Part shown: positions 17,360-27,758 of the stretch, in pieces
How positions within the stretch are numbered: the stretch's first letter is position 1
Layout of the letters: the number at the start of each line of letters is the position of its first letter
Assembly: GCA_900472605.1 (NCBI GenBank)
Contig: UCJD01000067.1
Location: 1-64,000, forward strand
Direction of reading: 5' to 3'
DNA: 64,000 bases
Source of the DNA: Hyphomicrobiales bacterium
GTDB lineage: Bacteria; Pseudomonadota; Alphaproteobacteria; Rhizobiales; Rhizobiaceae
The notes under the pieces: generated by a model
What the model was told of the DNA's origin: nothing
The model's input: the letters and a program-made list of their open reading frames with translations, nothing else
Databases searched by the model: none
Translations under genes and position numbers: made by a program

Positions 17360-17684
17360 CTACGCAAATCCCAAGAAAAGCGCGAGGAGGCTCCCGATCG
17401 ATGTCATCGTTTCCACCGTCAAGCCTGCCGAATGTAGGGCCGACTTTGTCACGCCGAACGGTCATCGTCTTATCGATCATGACTTGCGATATTTTCCTTA
17501 GTCCGTTCTCAGCGGTTGGTGCCACTGTCACACGGACAAGCGGTGCGTCAATCAAGGTACCGGAGAGAAGCAGCAGCGTAACGTTGAAAGTCAGATCGAA
17601 TTGGTCGGCTTGAATAATGAGTGCGGGACGAGGCTTTCCAAAGTCCCCCTGCATCGAGACGGTGACAAGATCGCCACGTCTCAT
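17360..17684 (-). pseudogene. MazF/PemK-family toxin, frameshifted near the C-terminus
   Basis: The N-terminal 88 or so residues are a good PemK/MazF endoribonuclease: MRRGDLVTVSMQGDFGKPRP, then ALIIQAD, and ISQVMIDKTMTVRRDKVG. After GPTFGRLD the reading frame changes into a non-homologous tail that would run to 17211, across the chemoreceptor terminator and its coding end. Shifting by one base at about 17413-17420 (GACGGTGG where GACGTGG would be in frame) restores a normal MazF ending, LLALFLGFA then TAG at 17360-17362, giving 107 residues, the family length. It is therefore a one-base insertion or a sequencing error. It overlaps the antitoxin gene by four bases (ATGA). Confidence 0.75.
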
Positions 17685-17887
17685 TCTTCATCATCGATGT
17701 CGGCAAGTGCCCCATCCATAAAGGAGCCGAGATCGGCATCTGCCTCATCAGCTTTCGCTATCAGCAGCGACTGACGGCGGCATTCCTCGGCAAATCCTGG
17801 TTGACGCGTGTCAGGCACCCAAATTCGGACCGGACGCAGCCCGGCGGCCTTGAGCGCTTCCTGCCTCTTACGCACTGCAGACGTCAT
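17681..17887 (-). CDS. MazE-like antitoxin (DUF3018)
   Basis: A 68-residue protein of the DUF3018 antitoxin type, beginning with a basic ribbon-helix-helix-like region RKRQEALKAAGLRPVRIWVPDTR, followed by FAEECRRQSLLIA and an acidic C-terminus (DIDDEE), as expected for a part that wraps the toxin. The toxin gene follows with ATGA overlap, the usual order antitoxin then toxin. It probably represses its own promoter and neutralises the ribonuclease. The partner toxin seems frameshifted, so the antitoxin may be relict. Confidence 0.82.
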   Translation of the reverse strand: MTSAVRKRQEALKAAGLRPVRIWVPDTRQPGFAEECRRQSLLIAKADEADADLGSFMDGALADIDDEE

Positions 17888-17951
17888 CGCCGCCTCCTTC
17901 TTTCTTTTATAAGATGGAAGCGGCGATGAAATTCGTCAAGCTGGGGTTGGA

Positions 17952-19580
<1,629 letters not shown>

Positions 19581-19617
19581 GGGAGCTACCGCTTACCTTT
19601 TCAAAAACGATTCCACC

Positions 19618-19650
19618 AGCCCTAAAATTCATGTCCTGAATTTTAGGGCT
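19618..19650. promoter_or_regulatory. 14-bp perfect inverted repeat upstream of pyrG
   Basis: AGCCCTAAAATTCA and TGAATTTTAGGGCT flank the loop TGTCC. It sits 38-70 bases before the pyrG start and 60 bases after the secG terminator. No T-run follows, so an operator or leader hairpin is more likely than a terminator. Confidence 0.6.
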
Positions 19651-19709
19651 CTAATTTAACAGCATTCTCCCCGCGCTTGCCGCGTGATCGCTGTCGGTGA
19701 CATCCAGAC

Positions 19710-19745
19710 AAAAGAAAACCGGCAGACCCTGGGGCCTGCCGGCGG
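19710..19745 (-). terminator. intrinsic terminator after secG
   Basis: On the minus strand CCGGCAG and CTGCCGG form a stem around a 10-base loop, followed by TTTTCTTTT. It lies 18 bases downstream of the secG stop. Confidence 0.85.
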
Positions 19746-19762
19746 TTTATGTGTCGTTCGGC

Positions 19763-20305
19763 TTACTGCCCGCTGGGAGCAGTCGCCGGGGCCGGAGCGG
19801 CAGGCGTGGTGGCCTGCGGTGCTGCCGGAGCAGTTTCGGTCGCTGCCGGGGCCGGCGTGGTCGCGGCGGGAGCCGGTGCGGTGGCTGCAGGAGCGGTCGC
19901 GGCAGGAGCCTGAGCGGCCGGAGCAGCAGGTGCGTCGCCGCCGGTCGGAACGCCGTTTCCGGCAGGAGCCGCGGGTGCAGCCGGAGCGGCGGCGCCGTTC
20001 TGCTGCTGGCCGCCGAGCGAATCGAGAATCCCGTTACCCTGCCCGCTCGTTGCCGGAATGCGGTTCAGGATGTCCGTCGGACGGCTTTCGTAGCGGTTCA
20101 ATACGCCGAGGCCGAGCGAGGTGATGAAAAAGAGAGCTGCGAGGATCGCGGTCGTGCGGGTCAGCGCGTTGGCCGTGCCGCGTGCCGACATGAAGCCCGA
20201 ACCGCCGCCGATGCCGAGGCCACCGCCTTCAGAGCGCTGGATGAGCACAACGCCGACAAGCGCCAGCACGATCATGAGATGAATGACAATCAATACGGTC
20301 TGCAT
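19763..20305 (-). CDS. secG: preprotein translocase subunit SecG with Ala/Pro-rich tail
   Basis: A 180-residue protein. The first 75 residues are a typical SecG: a membrane helix at about 3-21, the QRSEGGGLGIGGGSGFMSARGTANALTRTTAILAALF region written here only by its landmarks QRSEGGGLG and MSARGTANALTR, and a second helix at about 52-70. SecG assists SecYE during protein export. The last 80 residues are a low-complexity tail made almost wholly of Ala, Pro, Thr and Gly, which is long for SecG. tpiA lies just upstream on the same strand. A terminator follows. Confidence 0.93.
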   Translation of the reverse strand: MQTVLIVIHLMIVLALVGVVLIQRSEGGGLGIGGGSGFMSARGTANALTRTTAILAALFFITSLGLGVLNRYESRPTDILNRIPATSGQGNGILDSLGGQQQNGAAAPAAPAAPAGNGVPTGGDAPAAPAAQAPAATAPAATAPAPAATTPAPAATETAPAAPQATTPAAPAPATAPSGQ

Positions 20306-20411
20306 GGGTCCAGTCCTGCCGGCGCGAAGCGGGCATAAAGTAAAATTCTGGCGCTCTTTACATGAGGTGATCGGCTATTCCAAGCCCTTCGGCCCGGAAT
20401 ATACACGCATC

Positions 20412-21182
20412 TCAAGAGAGCAACGCCTCGTATGCGCCGTAGATGGCGAGGAAATCGGTTGCTTTCAAGCTCGCACCGCCGATCAGCGCGCCGTCGACAT
20501 TGGCGACGCCCATCAACTCCTTGGCGTTGCCCGGCTTGACCGAGCCACCGTAGAGGATGCGGAACTTGCGCCCACTGTCGCCAAAGCGGGCGATGAGCTC
20601 GGCACGCATGAAGGCATGCGCCTTCTCGACATCGTCGACAGTCGGCGTCACACCCGTGCCGATCGCCCAGACGGGCTCGTAGGCAATCACGGTGGTTTCA
20701 GGCGTGGCATTCTCCGGCACGGAGGCCGACAGCTGCCGCTTGATGATATCGAGCGCTTGGCCGGCCTGGCGCTCGGCAGCGGTCTCGCCGATGCAGACGA
20801 TCGCCGTCAGCTCGGCGGCGGCGGCGGCTTCCGCCTTGGCGCGCACCAGATGGTCGGTTTCAGCGTGATCGGTACGGCGTTCGGAATGGCCGACGATAAC
20901 GTAGGTACCGAAGCAATCGGCGATCATTTCAGCCGAGATGTCGCCGGTATGGGCGCCCTCGGGGTTCTGGTGGCAATCCTGCGCGCCGATGGCGAGCGGG
21001 CTGTCGGTGCAGAGCGCCGTCGCGACATAGAGCAACGTCGCCGGCGGGCAAATCAGCGCTTCCACCTTGTTGGAAAGAGGCCCCTGCACACCCGATGCGA
21101 TCGCCTTGATCTGATCCAGCGAGGCACGCGTGCCGTTCATTTTCCAGTTTCCCGCCACAAGCGGGCGCACGTCAGGTGTCAT
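20412..21182 (-). CDS. tpiA: triosephosphate isomerase
   Basis: A 256-residue glycolytic enzyme interconverting dihydroxyacetone phosphate and glyceraldehyde-3-phosphate. The catalytic lysine is in GNWKMNG, the histidine in VGHSERR and the glutamate in AYEPVWAIGTG; the phosphate-binding YGGSVK is near the C-terminus. The start at 21182 (MTPDVRP) is preferred because GGAAGG is five bases upstream; the frame is also open from an ATG at 21197 with poor spacing. It precedes secG by about 105 bases on the same strand. Confidence 0.97.
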   Translation of the reverse strand: MTPDVRPLVAGNWKMNGTRASLDQIKAIASGVQGPLSNKVEALICPPATLLYVATALCTDSPLAIGAQDCHQNPEGAHTGDISAEMIADCFGTYVIVGHSERRTDHAETDHLVRAKAEAAAAAELTAIVCIGETAAERQAGQALDIIKRQLSASVPENATPETTVIAYEPVWAIGTGVTPTVDDVEKAHAFMRAELIARFGDSGRKFRILYGGSVKPGNAKELMGVANVDGALIGGASLKATDFLAIYGAYEALLS

Positions 21183-21341
21183 GCCGGCCTTCCCCATTTC
21201 TCCGTCAGCACGGGCCTTAGCAAAAGCATGCGGTAATGAAAAGGTTTCGGACGCTTACGTAAGGGAAATTGCGGCGTTTTGCGGCGCAAATGCTTAAAAT
21301 TTGTCAGCCGTGTTGCCTAAACTATGACTATGCCCTGAATT

Positions 21342-22226
21342 TTAAGAGGCCAATATCCAGTTCAATGTTTGCCGCCAATCGATCATGCGGATCGGCGTGC
21401 CGTGATTGCCGGTCTGGTACAACGTGAAATGTGTCGGGTAGCGCGATTTTATTAGCGTTTCGAACAGAGCCTGCTGGTCGGCGGCGGCGTAGGTCGGATC
21501 ACGGCTACCATGGGCGAACCAGAGCGGTAGCTTGGCCTTGTAGAAGGCACTCTTGGTAAAATCGGGATCGGCGACGCCGCTCATGATGACCATACCCTTG
21601 AGACGCTTCACCGTCTCGGCGTCGCGCGTCGCGCCCCAGCAGATTTGGCTTCCCATGGAGGCGCAGGTGAGAATGATCGGCCGGCCCGGCGCCTGGGCGC
21701 TGGCGTAGCGGATGAGACCAGCGACAGCGGTCACGCCTTCACTGTCGAAGGTCTTCACCGATGGTGCGTAGTAGACACCGCCATTGCCGGCGACGAGGTT
21801 TTTCAGTCGGTTGAAATTGCCGCCGAAGGTGTAGTCGTTGACACCGAGGCGGCGGTCGCCGTTTCGGCCGTGGATGAAGATGACTGTGAAGGCGCCGCCG
21901 GTGCTCGGCCCTACCCTTGCGACGTCGAGCTTGATGCCGTCGAGCGACAGCGTCTCATTGTTCTGGAGCTTGCGAACGCCAAGCGACACGTATTTCTGCT
22001 GCGTGCGCTTTTCCGGGATCTGGTCGCGACCGTTGATGTCGCGCATCTCGTCGTAGTCGATGACATCGAAAGCGCCGCCATTTCCGGTCTGAAGCGTCGT
22101 CTGTGCGGAAAACAGGTCGTCCTTGAAGGGAGGCAAGGTGTCGGCCGCGCTGAAATCCGCCGATGCGAATATGAAAAAGGCCGCAATTGCTGTGATAGTT
22201 ATGCAATGACTTGTGGACATTCGCAT
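21342..22226 (-). CDS. exported alpha/beta hydrolase-fold protein
   Basis: A 294-residue protein with an N-terminal signal sequence (hydrophobic stretch CITITAIAAFFIFASADFSA). An alpha/beta hydrolase core follows: FIHGRNGDRR (oxyanion loop region), the probable nucleophile serine in LTCASMGSQICWG, an acidic position in AHGSRDPTYAA, and a final histidine in GNHGTP. The family has no assigned substrate that I recognise. The ATG at 22226 is chosen because AGGGAA stands eight bases upstream; a second ATG lies at 22220. It is divergent from parE. Confidence 0.75.
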   Translation of the reverse strand: MRMSTSHCITITAIAAFFIFASADFSAADTLPPFKDDLFSAQTTLQTGNGGAFDVIDYDEMRDINGRDQIPEKRTQQKYVSLGVRKLQNNETLSLDGIKLDVARVGPSTGGAFTVIFIHGRNGDRRLGVNDYTFGGNFNRLKNLVAGNGGVYYAPSVKTFDSEGVTAVAGLIRYASAQAPGRPIILTCASMGSQICWGATRDAETVKRLKGMVIMSGVADPDFTKSAFYKAKLPLWFAHGSRDPTYAAADQQALFETLIKSRYPTHFTLYQTGNHGTPIRMIDWRQTLNWILAS

Positions 22227-22444
22227 GCGCAAGGTTCCCTGAGGCGTCTGGCCGCTTGCCATTCGGCGACCCAGGACGCAAATCATTTCTAAAGAAGTCC
22301 GCCCGATGAGGTGGCGTCGCGTATCGAGTTGCTTTCTGGCAGACTCTGCCTGATTCGCAAACGTGACATGAAATGCGGTGATTTTGGGTCAGGCTCGAGC
22401 GCAAGCGGCCACCCCCACGACAAGATGAAGATCTGAACGGCCCC

Positions 22445-24532
22445 ATGGACGATAGCAACGACCTCTTTTCCGGAATGCCCCTGACCAAGAAGCCGGAGGA
22501 CGCGCCGACGACGGCTGCGCCTGCTGCCGCCGCGGCAGCTCCCGTCACGGCAGCCCCTGCTCCCAACGCGACATCGCGACCGACGCCGGCCAATTCCACA
22601 TCGGAAGACTACGGCGCGTCGTCGATCCGTGTTCTCGAGGGTCTCGAGCCGGTGCGCATGCGCCCCGGCATGTATATCGGCGGCACCGACGAAAAGGCGC
22701 TGCACCATCTCTTCGCCGAAGTCATCGACAACTCGATGGACGAAGCGGTCGCGGGCCACGCCAATTTCATCGAAGTGCATCTCGACGCACTGGGCTTCCT
22801 GACCGTCAGCGACAACGGACGCGGTATCCCGGTCGAGAACCACCCGCAGGTTCCCGGCAAGTCGACGCTCGAAGTCATCATGACCAAGCTGCATGCCGGC
22901 GGTAAGTTCGACGGCAAGGCCTACGAGACATCGGGCGGTCTGCACGGCGTCGGCGTCTCCGTCGTCAACGCGCTCTCGGATGTTCTCGAAGTCGAGGTTG
23001 CGCGCAATCGCAAGCTCTACCGCCAGCGCTTTTCGCGCGGCATCCCGCAGGGCGGGCTTGAGGAACTTGGCGACGTCCACAATCGCCGCGGCACGCGCGT
23101 TCGCTTCCATCCGGACCCGCAGATCTTCGGCGATCACGCCAAGTTCGATGCCGGCCGCGTTTTCCGCATGGCGCGCTCCAAGGCCTACCTTTTCGGCGGC
23201 GTCGAAATCCGCTGGAGCTGCGACCCGGGGGTCGTTCAAGAAGGCGGCGAGATTCCTGACAAGGCGGTCTTCCACTTCCCCGGCGGCCTGAAGGACTATC
23301 TGCAGGCGACGATGGGCAAGGAATTCACCGTCACCCGCGAAATCTTCGCTGGCAAGACGGAGAAGACCAGCGGCCATGGCTCGCTCGAATGGGCGATCAC
23401 CTGGTATGGTGGCGACCCGCAGGTTCACTCTTATTGCAACACCATTCCGACGCCCGAGGGCGGCACCCACGAAGCGGGCCTGCGCATCGCGCTGACCAAG
23501 GGCCTCAAGGCCTATGGCGAATTGACGCAGAACAAGCGCGCCGCGCAGATCACCACCGACGACGTGATGATCTCTGCCGTCGGCATGCTCTCTGTCTTCA
23601 TCCGCGAGCCCGAATTCGTCGGCCAGACGAAGGACAAACTCGCGACCGTCGAGGCCCAGCGCATCGTCGAGAACGCGCTGCGCGACCCCTTCGACCACTA
23701 TCTCGCCGACAACCCCAACGAGACGGCCAAGCTGCTCGACTGGGTGATCGAGCGCGCCGAAGAGCGCCTGCGTCGCCGCAAGGAAAAGGAAGTCAACCGC
23801 AAGACCGCCGTGCGCAAGCTGCGCCTACCCGGCAAGCTGGCGGACTGCTCACAGAACACCGCTGCCGGCGCGGAACTCTTCATCGTCGAAGGCGATTCGG
23901 CAGGTGGCTCGGCCAAGCAGGCGCGCAATCGTGCCAATCAGGCCATTCTCCCTTTGCGTGGAAAAATCCTCAACGTCGCCAGCGCCGGTCGCGAGAAGCT
24001 GGGGGCCAACCAGCAGCTTTCGGATCTCGTGCAGGCGCTCGGCTGCGGCACGCGATCGAAGTACCGCGAGGAAGATCTTCGCTACGAACGCATCATCGTC
24101 ATGACCGATGCCGACGTCGATGGTGCCCATATCGCCTCGCTGCTGATCACCTTCTTCTATCAGGAAATGCCCGAGCTCGTGCGCGGCGGACATCTCTTCC
24201 TGGCCGTGCCACCGCTCTACAAGATTACCCAGGGCGCAAAGTCGGCCTATGCACGCGACGACCGTCACCGCGCCGAGCTGATGGAAACCGAGTTCAAGGG
24301 CAAGGCGAAGGTGGAGATCAGCCGCTTCAAAGGTCTCGGCGAAATGCTGCCGGCACAGCTCAAGGAAACCACCATGGACCCCAGCAAGCGCACCATGCTG
24401 CGCGTGCTGATCGACGAGGTGGATTTCGAGGGCACCCGCACGGCGGTCGACGACCTCATGGGCACGAAGCCGGAAGCCCGCTTCCGCTTCATCCAGGATC
24501 GCGCCGCCTTTGCCGAGAACCTCGACATCTGA
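22445..24532 (+). CDS. parE: DNA topoisomerase IV subunit B
   Basis: A 695-residue ATPase subunit that decatenates chromosomes with ParC. The ATP-binding site shows EVIDNSMDEAV, DNGRGIPV and SGGLHGVGVSVVNALS, and the TOPRIM part has EGDSAGGSAKQARNR and MTDADVDGAHI. The length and the short C-terminus without the GyrB insert separate it from gyrase B. The first 45 residues are an Ala/Pro-rich, probably disordered extension. A hairpin follows the stop and overlaps the convergent OsmC gene end. Confidence 0.94.
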   Translation: MDDSNDLFSGMPLTKKPEDAPTTAAPAAAAAAPVTAAPAPNATSRPTPANSTSEDYGASSIRVLEGLEPVRMRPGMYIGGTDEKALHHLFAEVIDNSMDEAVAGHANFIEVHLDALGFLTVSDNGRGIPVENHPQVPGKSTLEVIMTKLHAGGKFDGKAYETSGGLHGVGVSVVNALSDVLEVEVARNRKLYRQRFSRGIPQGGLEELGDVHNRRGTRVRFHPDPQIFGDHAKFDAGRVFRMARSKAYLFGGVEIRWSCDPGVVQEGGEIPDKAVFHFPGGLKDYLQATMGKEFTVTREIFAGKTEKTSGHGSLEWAITWYGGDPQVHSYCNTIPTPEGGTHEAGLRIALTKGLKAYGELTQNKRAAQITTDDVMISAVGMLSVFIREPEFVGQTKDKLATVEAQRIVENALRDPFDHYLADNPNETAKLLDWVIERAEERLRRRKEKEVNRKTAVRKLRLPGKLADCSQNTAAGAELFIVEGDSAGGSAKQARNRANQAILPLRGKILNVASAGREKLGANQQLSDLVQALGCGTRSKYREEDLRYERIIVMTDADVDGAHIASLLITFFYQEMPELVRGGHLFLAVPPLYKITQGAKSAYARDDRHRAELMETEFKGKAKVEISRFKGLGEMLPAQLKETTMDPSKRTMLRVLIDEVDFEGTRTAVDDLMGTKPEARFRFIQDRAAFAENLDI

Positions 24533-24539
24533 AATTTAC

Positions 24540-24563
24540 GATCAGGCTCAGTCGAGCCTGATC
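24540..24563. terminator. hairpin between convergent parE and OsmC genes
   Basis: GATCAGGCTC and GAGCCTGATC form a perfect 10-bp stem with a four-base AGTC loop. It lies 8 bases after the parE stop and covers the OsmC stop codon. There is no T-run, so terminator function is inferred from position. Confidence 0.5.
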
Positions 24564-25003
24564 TCGATCACCGTCTTGACCGAATTGGCGAGGAAGCAGA
24601 GTTCGTGCGCCTGATGGTGCATTTCTTCCTCGAGCTCACGGGTTGGGCCTTCATCGGCATATCCGACCTTCGGCCGCAATTCGACGCGGCTGACCATCAT
24701 GCGGCCGTCGACTTTTTCCATCACGCCGATCGCGTCATCGACATAGCTGTCTATACCGATGCGCTTCTTCGATGCGATCCAGAGATAGAACAGCATGTGG
24801 CAGCTGGAGAGCGCCGCTACATAAGCCTCCTCCGGATCGACATTTTCCGCCACCGCATACGGCAAAGGCACGTTGTGCGGCGACGCGGACGCCGGAACCG
24901 TGATTCCGCCGTCAAAGGTCCAGTGATGGCCGCGGCTGTAGCGCCCATCGACAAAGCTGCCCTCGCCCAGCCTCCACACCACCTGTGCCGAAAACGTCGT
25001 CAT
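24548..25003 (-). CDS. OsmC/Ohr-family protein
   Basis: A 151-residue protein of the OsmC family, which detoxifies organic peroxides through two cysteines. The first is in AALSSCHMLFYL (about 66-77) and the second in AHELCFLANSVK near the C-terminus, both in family context. Its ATG overlaps the stop of the GntR-type regulator by four bases (ATGA), so it is probably translated together with it, and the regulator may control it. No OhrR-type repressor is present. Confidence 0.88.
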   Translation of the reverse strand: MTTFSAQVVWRLGEGSFVDGRYSRGHHWTFDGGITVPASASPHNVPLPYAVAENVDPEEAYVAALSSCHMLFYLWIASKKRIGIDSYVDDAIGVMEKVDGRMMVSRVELRPKVGYADEGPTRELEEEMHHQAHELCFLANSVKTVIEIRLD

Positions 25004-25623
25004 CTTTCTTCTCCTTCGCGGATAAGCCCTGCGGTCGTCAATTTCAGGTGTTGCGAAATGGCCCGGCGCGCCAGATCGACATCCCGCGTCGCGCAGGCCT
25101 CGATGATCGCCTGGTGTTCTTCATAAAGGGTCGCGCGGGCCTCGGAGCCTTTCGGTTGCCGCGCATAGGCACGGCGCGATTCACGGCGGAACGTGTCGAT
25201 CATCTCGAGCAGTCTTGTGTTGCCGCAGCGGCCGTAGAGCGTGCGGTGAAACGCGAGGTCGAGTTCCTCGAGTTGTTGCGGGTCCTCTTCATCTTGCAGG
25301 TCCTCGTTCAGCCGTCGCGCCTTGCGCAGGTCGCTTTCGGTCAGCGCCTCGATCGAGGCCAGCAGCGCGGTCGTCTCCAGAGACAAGCGTATCTCGGCAA
25401 GCTCACGCGCCTGATCCTCGTCCAGACCGGACACGGCAAGACTGCGATCCGGGCGGCGCACCAAAAGACCGGATGCCAGAAGCCTGTCCAGCGCCTGCCT
25501 GATCGGCTGGCGGCTGACACCGAAGCGCTCGGCCAGCTGTTCCTGCTTGAGCACCGTGCCGGCACCGAGATTTCCAGCCTCGATATCGCGCCGAAGCGTT
25601 GTGATGATGTTATTTGTATCCAT
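25000..25623 (-). CDS. GntR-family (FCD) transcriptional regulator
   Basis: A 207-residue regulator with an N-terminal winged helix (LKQEQLAERFGVSRQPIRQALDRL split as EQLAERFGVSRQPIRQAL, about 28-45) and a C-terminal all-helical FCD ligand-binding domain with an acidic/histidine metal-type arrangement (FHRTLYGRCGN and EEHQAIIEACATRD). The ATG at 25623 is chosen because homology starts there; an earlier frame start at 25665 adds 14 residues. It is the first gene of a two-gene unit with OsmC. The ligand is probably a small organic acid, by family analogy. Confidence 0.88.
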   Translation of the reverse strand: MDTNNIITTLRRDIEAGNLGAGTVLKQEQLAERFGVSRQPIRQALDRLLASGLLVRRPDRSLAVSGLDEDQARELAEIRLSLETTALLASIEALTESDLRKARRLNEDLQDEEDPQQLEELDLAFHRTLYGRCGNTRLLEMIDTFRRESRRAYARQPKGSEARATLYEEHQAIIEACATRDVDLARRAISQHLKLTTAGLIREGEER

Positions 25624-26011
25624 GGATCCAAAAATAGCCGAGATGTATGTTTGCCGCAAGAGCACGGATTGAGATTAACTCAGGCACAGAGACCAATCAG
25701 GTTTTGTGCACGCATGGGAGGGAAAATCGCGGGATCACATTTCCGTCAGATCACGGAATGTCGTCCCAATACCGGTCGCAATCGGCGTGATCTTCGCGAA
25801 AATAGGCGACGGCCAAGACCAGGCATGATCCATGACAACGATGTCGAAGGGTTTCTGTCTTAATGATTGCGTGATGTAAGGTTATGAAGCCTGCGGATCA
25901 GGCCGATGAACCGATGGCGGGGGCGTCATCGGGCATAAATCGGTGATGGAGCTTGCGTGCAAAGGATGCATGGCCCATATCCTTAAGTGAAATAAGGGGG
26001 AAAAGGACGAC
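25624..26011. other. intergenic region between gntR and the permease gene
   Basis: No gene is supported here in 388 bases. On the minus strand about 43 codons (around 25732-25863) are open and read like protein (WSWPSPIFAKITPIATG) but have no proper start and no recognised relative, so this may be a gene remnant. The promoters of both flanking genes should be here; none is clear. Confidence 0.4.
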
Positions 26012-27202
26012 GTGAGCCTTCCGAACAATAATATGCAGCGCGAGTCGCGGTGGATCGGTCCATCCTCTCCCGCACGTACGCCGCTCATCCCTTCGATTTC
26101 CGCGGCGCGCTGGCTCCTGATCCTTGTCGTGGCCGCTGGCGTCTATTTCTTCTATGGCTTCGTCGTGCCGGTGTTGGCCGCCCTGGTCATCGGGTTCGCA
26201 AGCTGGCCGCTTTACCGCCGGCTGCTGCAAAGGGCCGGCGGCAATACGACGGTCGCTGCGACCATCGCGATCGTGCTGATCGTCACGTTTCTCATTACCC
26301 CGATCGTGCTTGCCGTCACCTATACGACCGGCGAAGTGCGCGAATGGGTCGGCTGGCTGATCCACGTCAACCGCTTTGGCGAACCGACGCCGCAATGGAT
26401 TTCCGCGTTTCCGTTTGTCGGGCCCTACCTCGATGAACTCTGGGTCAAGTATATCGGAAGCCCGGGCAGCATGGGCGAACTGATCCAGGCGGTCAGCGGC
26501 GCGCATATCGGCAATATCTACCGCGCGGTGCTTGCTGCCGGCGGCGGCGCCTTTCATCTCCTGTTGACGCTGCTCTTCATGCTGATCGCGCTGTTCTTCG
26601 TCTATCGTGACGGCGCGGACTTCTCCCGCCAGATCGACATGCTCGGCGAACGCATACTGCCCAATCGCTGGGAGCGGATTTCACGCGTGGTGCCCGCCAC
26701 GATCAGCTCGACCGTGATGGGCATGACGCTGATCGCCATCGGCGAAGGCATCGTGCTCGGCGTCGCCTATTGGGTCGCAGGCGTGCCCTCGCCCGTGACG
26801 CTTGGCGTCATCACCGGCATCATGGCACTGATCCCCGGCGGCGCGCCGCTGTCGTTCACGCTGGTGTCGATGTATCTGCTTGCCAGCGGCTCGCCCGTTG
26901 CCGGCATCAGCCTGTTCGTATGGGGTACCGTCGAACTCTTCATCGTCGACAAGACGCTGCGTCCCAAGCTCGTGGGCGGCCCGATCAAGCTGCCGTTCCT
27001 GCCGACCTTCTTCGGTCTGATCGGCGGCGTGAAGACGATGGGTTTCCTCGGGCTCTTTATCGGCCCGGTGCTGATGGCGCTTCTGGTGGCTATCTGGCGC
27101 GAGTGGATGCATGAGGTTCGCACGGCCGAAAAGCCCGATCTCGGACCTCAGGTGCTCATCGACGAACCAGCTCCGCCGCCGCCCCGAGTGGCCGGAGGCT
27201 GA
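26012..27202 (+). CDS. AI-2E family transporter / PerM-type permease
   Basis: A 396-residue inner-membrane protein with about eight hydrophobic helices and the central periplasmic loop typical of the AI-2E (TqsA/PerM/YdiK) family. Visible landmarks are AALVIGFASWPLYRRL, the FFVYRDGADFSRQ loop, and the C-terminal GVPSPVTLGVITGIMALIP and FFGLIGGVKTMGFLGLF. Members export quorum signal or act as ion antiporters; the substrate here is unknown. The start is GTG, supported by AAAAGGAC seven bases upstream; an ATG occurs seven codons later. The last residues are proline-rich. Confidence 0.88.
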   Translation: MSLPNNNMQRESRWIGPSSPARTPLIPSISAARWLLILVVAAGVYFFYGFVVPVLAALVIGFASWPLYRRLLQRAGGNTTVAATIAIVLIVTFLITPIVLAVTYTTGEVREWVGWLIHVNRFGEPTPQWISAFPFVGPYLDELWVKYIGSPGSMGELIQAVSGAHIGNIYRAVLAAGGGAFHLLLTLLFMLIALFFVYRDGADFSRQIDMLGERILPNRWERISRVVPATISSTVMGMTLIAIGEGIVLGVAYWVAGVPSPVTLGVITGIMALIPGGAPLSFTLVSMYLLASGSPVAGISLFVWGTVELFIVDKTLRPKLVGGPIKLPFLPTFFGLIGGVKTMGFLGLFIGPVLMALLVAIWREWMHEVRTAEKPDLGPQVLIDEPAPPPPRVAGG

Positions 27203-27342
27203 TCAGAACGGTCGCCGACGACTGATCACGCGTCTCACCTTTCGTGATTGTAATGTTGTTCCGGATGGATGCCGGAAAGCGGCCTTCATTTGGCTGAAAT
27301 TACTGCGTCTAACGGGAGCGGTTCAATATCGAAAGCGCCCCC

Positions 27343-27756
27343 ATGCAAGCCGTCCTCATCGCCATGACCATCCTCGGATGCAACGACTCGGTCACACAGT
27401 GCAATTACGTTGCGACAGTGGAAAAGCACTTTGAGACGGTGGCGATGTGCGATGCCGATTCCGAGCGGCAATTGAAGCACTATTCCAGCATCAGCTACCC
27501 GACGGTCATCGCGGTCTGCGAGCCGCCGCATCCGCCGCTACCGCCTGAACCGAAGTTGGTCGCCGCCGCGCCGGCACCGGCACCCGCCGTTACCGAAGAA
27601 AAGCCGCAGACCGGGGTTTCCGGTCTTGCGTCCAGAATGGCGGCAGAGGTACGCACGCACCTTCCCTCTGGCCATTCGATGAAATCCGCGCTCGCAACGC
27701 CCGTGCATTTCGTCTCAGGAAGCTATTCCTGGGTTGTCCGGCGCTTGAGCAATTAA
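27343..27756 (+). CDS. conserved hypothetical protein with Ala/Pro-rich linker
   Basis: A 137-residue protein. The first 65 residues have four cysteines (ILGCNDSVTQCNYV, AMCDAD, AVCEPP) in a compact unit; a Pro/Ala-rich linker (about 66-90) leads to a C-terminal region ending VSGSYSWVVRRLSN. No export signal is obvious, although the first ten residues are hydrophobic. The final stop is two bases from the convergent DUF2336 stop. The layout resembles small proteins conserved in rhizobia. Function unknown. Confidence 0.7.
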   Translation: MQAVLIAMTILGCNDSVTQCNYVATVEKHFETVAMCDADSERQLKHYSSISYPTVIAVCEPPHPPLPPEPKLVAAAPAPAPAVTEEKPQTGVSGLASRMAAEVRTHLPSGHSMKSALATPVHFVSGSYSWVVRRLSN

Positions 27757-27758
27757 CC

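Noticed and set aside
21334..21344. CCTGAATTTTA occurs both here and inside the pyrG inverted repeat (19635-19645)
   Set aside because: Eleven-base repeats are expected many times by chance in 64 kb; there is no palindrome here.
25732..25863. Minus-strand fragment with protein-like reading (WSWPSPIFAKITPIATG)
   Set aside because: No start codon, only about 43 codons, and no recognised homologue; kept only as a note to the intergenic region.
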